Source: Flavobacterium soyae
Lineage (GTDB): Bacteria; Bacteroidota; Bacteroidia; Flavobacteriales; Flavobacteriaceae
Length of the DNA stretch: 64,000 nucleotides
Assembly: GCF_021245985.1 (NCBI RefSeq)
Contig: NZ_JAJQXA010000007.1
Location: 186,001 to 250,000, forward strand
Reading direction: 5' to 3'
The notes under the pieces are model-generated. The model was not told where the DNA came from. It saw only the letters and a list, made by a program, of their open reading frames with translations, and made no database searches. A program made the translations under genes and the position numbers. Below are positions 63,341 to 64,000 of the stretch, one piece after another. Numbering within the stretch: the first letter of the stretch is position 1; each line of letters starts with the position of its first letter.

Positions 63341-64000
63341 TTATATTGTTATTGTCTGCTTTCTGTCTGGCCCAACCGATACAATTTTGATTGGCACTTC
63401 GATTTCTTTTTCAATAAATTCAATATATTCTTTTAGCTCAATTGGTAATTGATCGTAAGTTGTCAATCCCGTTAAGTCAGCTTTCCAGCCTTTGAATTCC
63501 TGATAAACCGGAGTAACATTTTCTGGCTCAATGTTATAAGGAAAGTGAGCAATGTTTTGTCCTTTATAGTTGTATTCTGTACATACTTTTAAAGTATCAA
63601 AACCAGAAAGAACATCGCCTTTCATCATCATTAACTGTGTAACTCCATTGACCTGAACAGCATATTTTAAAGCTACAAGGTCTAACCATCCGCAGCGTCT
63701 TTGTCTTCCTGTTACAGATCCAAATTCGTTACCAACTCTTGCCATTGTTGCACCAACTTCGTCAAAAAGCTCTGTTGGGAAAGGTCCGCTTCCAACACGA
63801 GTAACGTAAGCTTTAAAAATTCCGTATACTTCTTTAATCTTGTTAGGAGCAATTCCTAAACCGGTACAAGCTCCGGCAGCAGTAGTATTTGATGAAGTTA
63901 CAAAAGGATAAGTTCCAAAATCAACATCTAATAAAGAACCCTGAGCTCCTTCGCATAAAATAGATTTACCTGCTTTTTGAGCCTGGTGGATATATTCTTC
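63341..64000 (-). CDS. purA: Adenylosuccinate synthetase, C-terminal half
   Basis: It joins IMP and aspartate with GTP, the first step to AMP. The frame is open to the window edge, so the N-terminal half is missing; 219 residues are present. Landmarks: CEGAQGSLLDVDFGTYPFVT, TTAAGACTGLG, YVTRVGSGPFPTEL, VGNEFGSVTGRQRRCGWLD and the C-terminal GPDRKQTI. An internal Met at 63745 is not the start. Confidence 0.95.
   Translation of the reverse strand, partial: EEYIHQAQKAGKSILCEGAQGSLLDVDFGTYPFVTSSNTTAAGACTGLGIAPNKIKEVYGIFKAYVTRVGSGPFPTELFDEVGATMARVGNEFGSVTGRQRRCGWLDLVALKYAVQVNGVTQLMMMKGDVLSGFDTLKVCTEYNYKGQNIAHFPYNIEPENVTPVYQEFKGWKADLTGLTTYDQLPIELKEYIEFIEKEIEVPIKIVSVGPDRKQTITI

Overview
The window is a stretch of chromosome from a member of the Bacteroidota, almost certainly Flavobacterium. 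Evidence: low GC; the flavobacterial -7 promoter element TAnnTTTG upstream of many genes (lysA, sucC, guaB, nusB, pyrD, csaA, icd, rplS, trmD); Bacteroidota-specific families (DUF4249 with a TonB-dependent receptor, DUF5723, DUF3276, DUF6515); a monomeric NADP isocitrate dehydrogenase; a cyclophilin-FKBP fusion; and intergenic spaces filled with palindromic repeat families of the kind seen in Flavobacterium genomes. I see no rRNA, tRNA, CRISPR array, prophage, insertion sequence or integrase.

Layout. 1-3.7 kb: small envelope or secreted proteins of unknown function, a candidate structured RNA, and two unknown plus-strand genes, the second broken by one in-frame stop. 3.8-13.2 kb: nitrogen and central metabolism (lysA, gltD, gltB; then sucC on the other strand). 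13.3-17.5 kb: a large palindrome, a DUF1456 protein, a PLP aminotransferase/epimerase pair, an esterase and a TerB-like protein. 17.5-31.4 kb, almost all minus strand: uvrB, a degraded-looking hydrolase, rlmF, thiN, DinB- and GyrI-like proteins, a DUF4249/TonB-receptor pair, icd, rplS and trmD. 31.6-38.6 kb, plus strand: an orphan membrane protein, an archaemetzincin lipoprotein, an oxidoreductase/isomerase/cupin set, an MFS transporter, the cyclophilin-FKBP fusion and a c-type cytochrome lipoprotein. 38.6-52.1 kb: a Rnk/GreA-like regulator with a long leader, a redoxin, csaA, hydrolases, an ABC exporter, leucine dehydrogenase, nusB, yajC, pepT, a formylglycine-generating-enzyme-like protein and a DUF6515 protein. 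52.4-64 kb: pyrD, a DUF3307/SatD pair, HMG-CoA lyase, a lipoprotein/DUF5723 pair, guaB, an L,D-transpeptidase, an S41 peptidase, a NudK-type hydrolase and the 3' part of purA.

Most of the window is housekeeping. The most unusual signal is directly upstream of the SatD/DUF3307 operon. Eight alternating ATTAC and GTAAT half-sites at exact 13/15-bp spacing form four dyads on a strict 28-bp period (54802-54903). The first dyad covers the perfect -7 promoter element of the satD-like gene. That gene encodes a palm/GGDEF-like N-terminal region with a C-terminal helix-turn-helix and overlaps its membrane partner by ATGA. I read this as an autoregulated signalling cassette; that reading is inference. 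Other leads are the roughly 350-nt structured leader of the Rnk-like gene, a hydrolase that has lost its catalytic-histidine loop, a formylglycine-generating-like enzyme with no sulfatase nearby, and several nested palindromic repeat elements.
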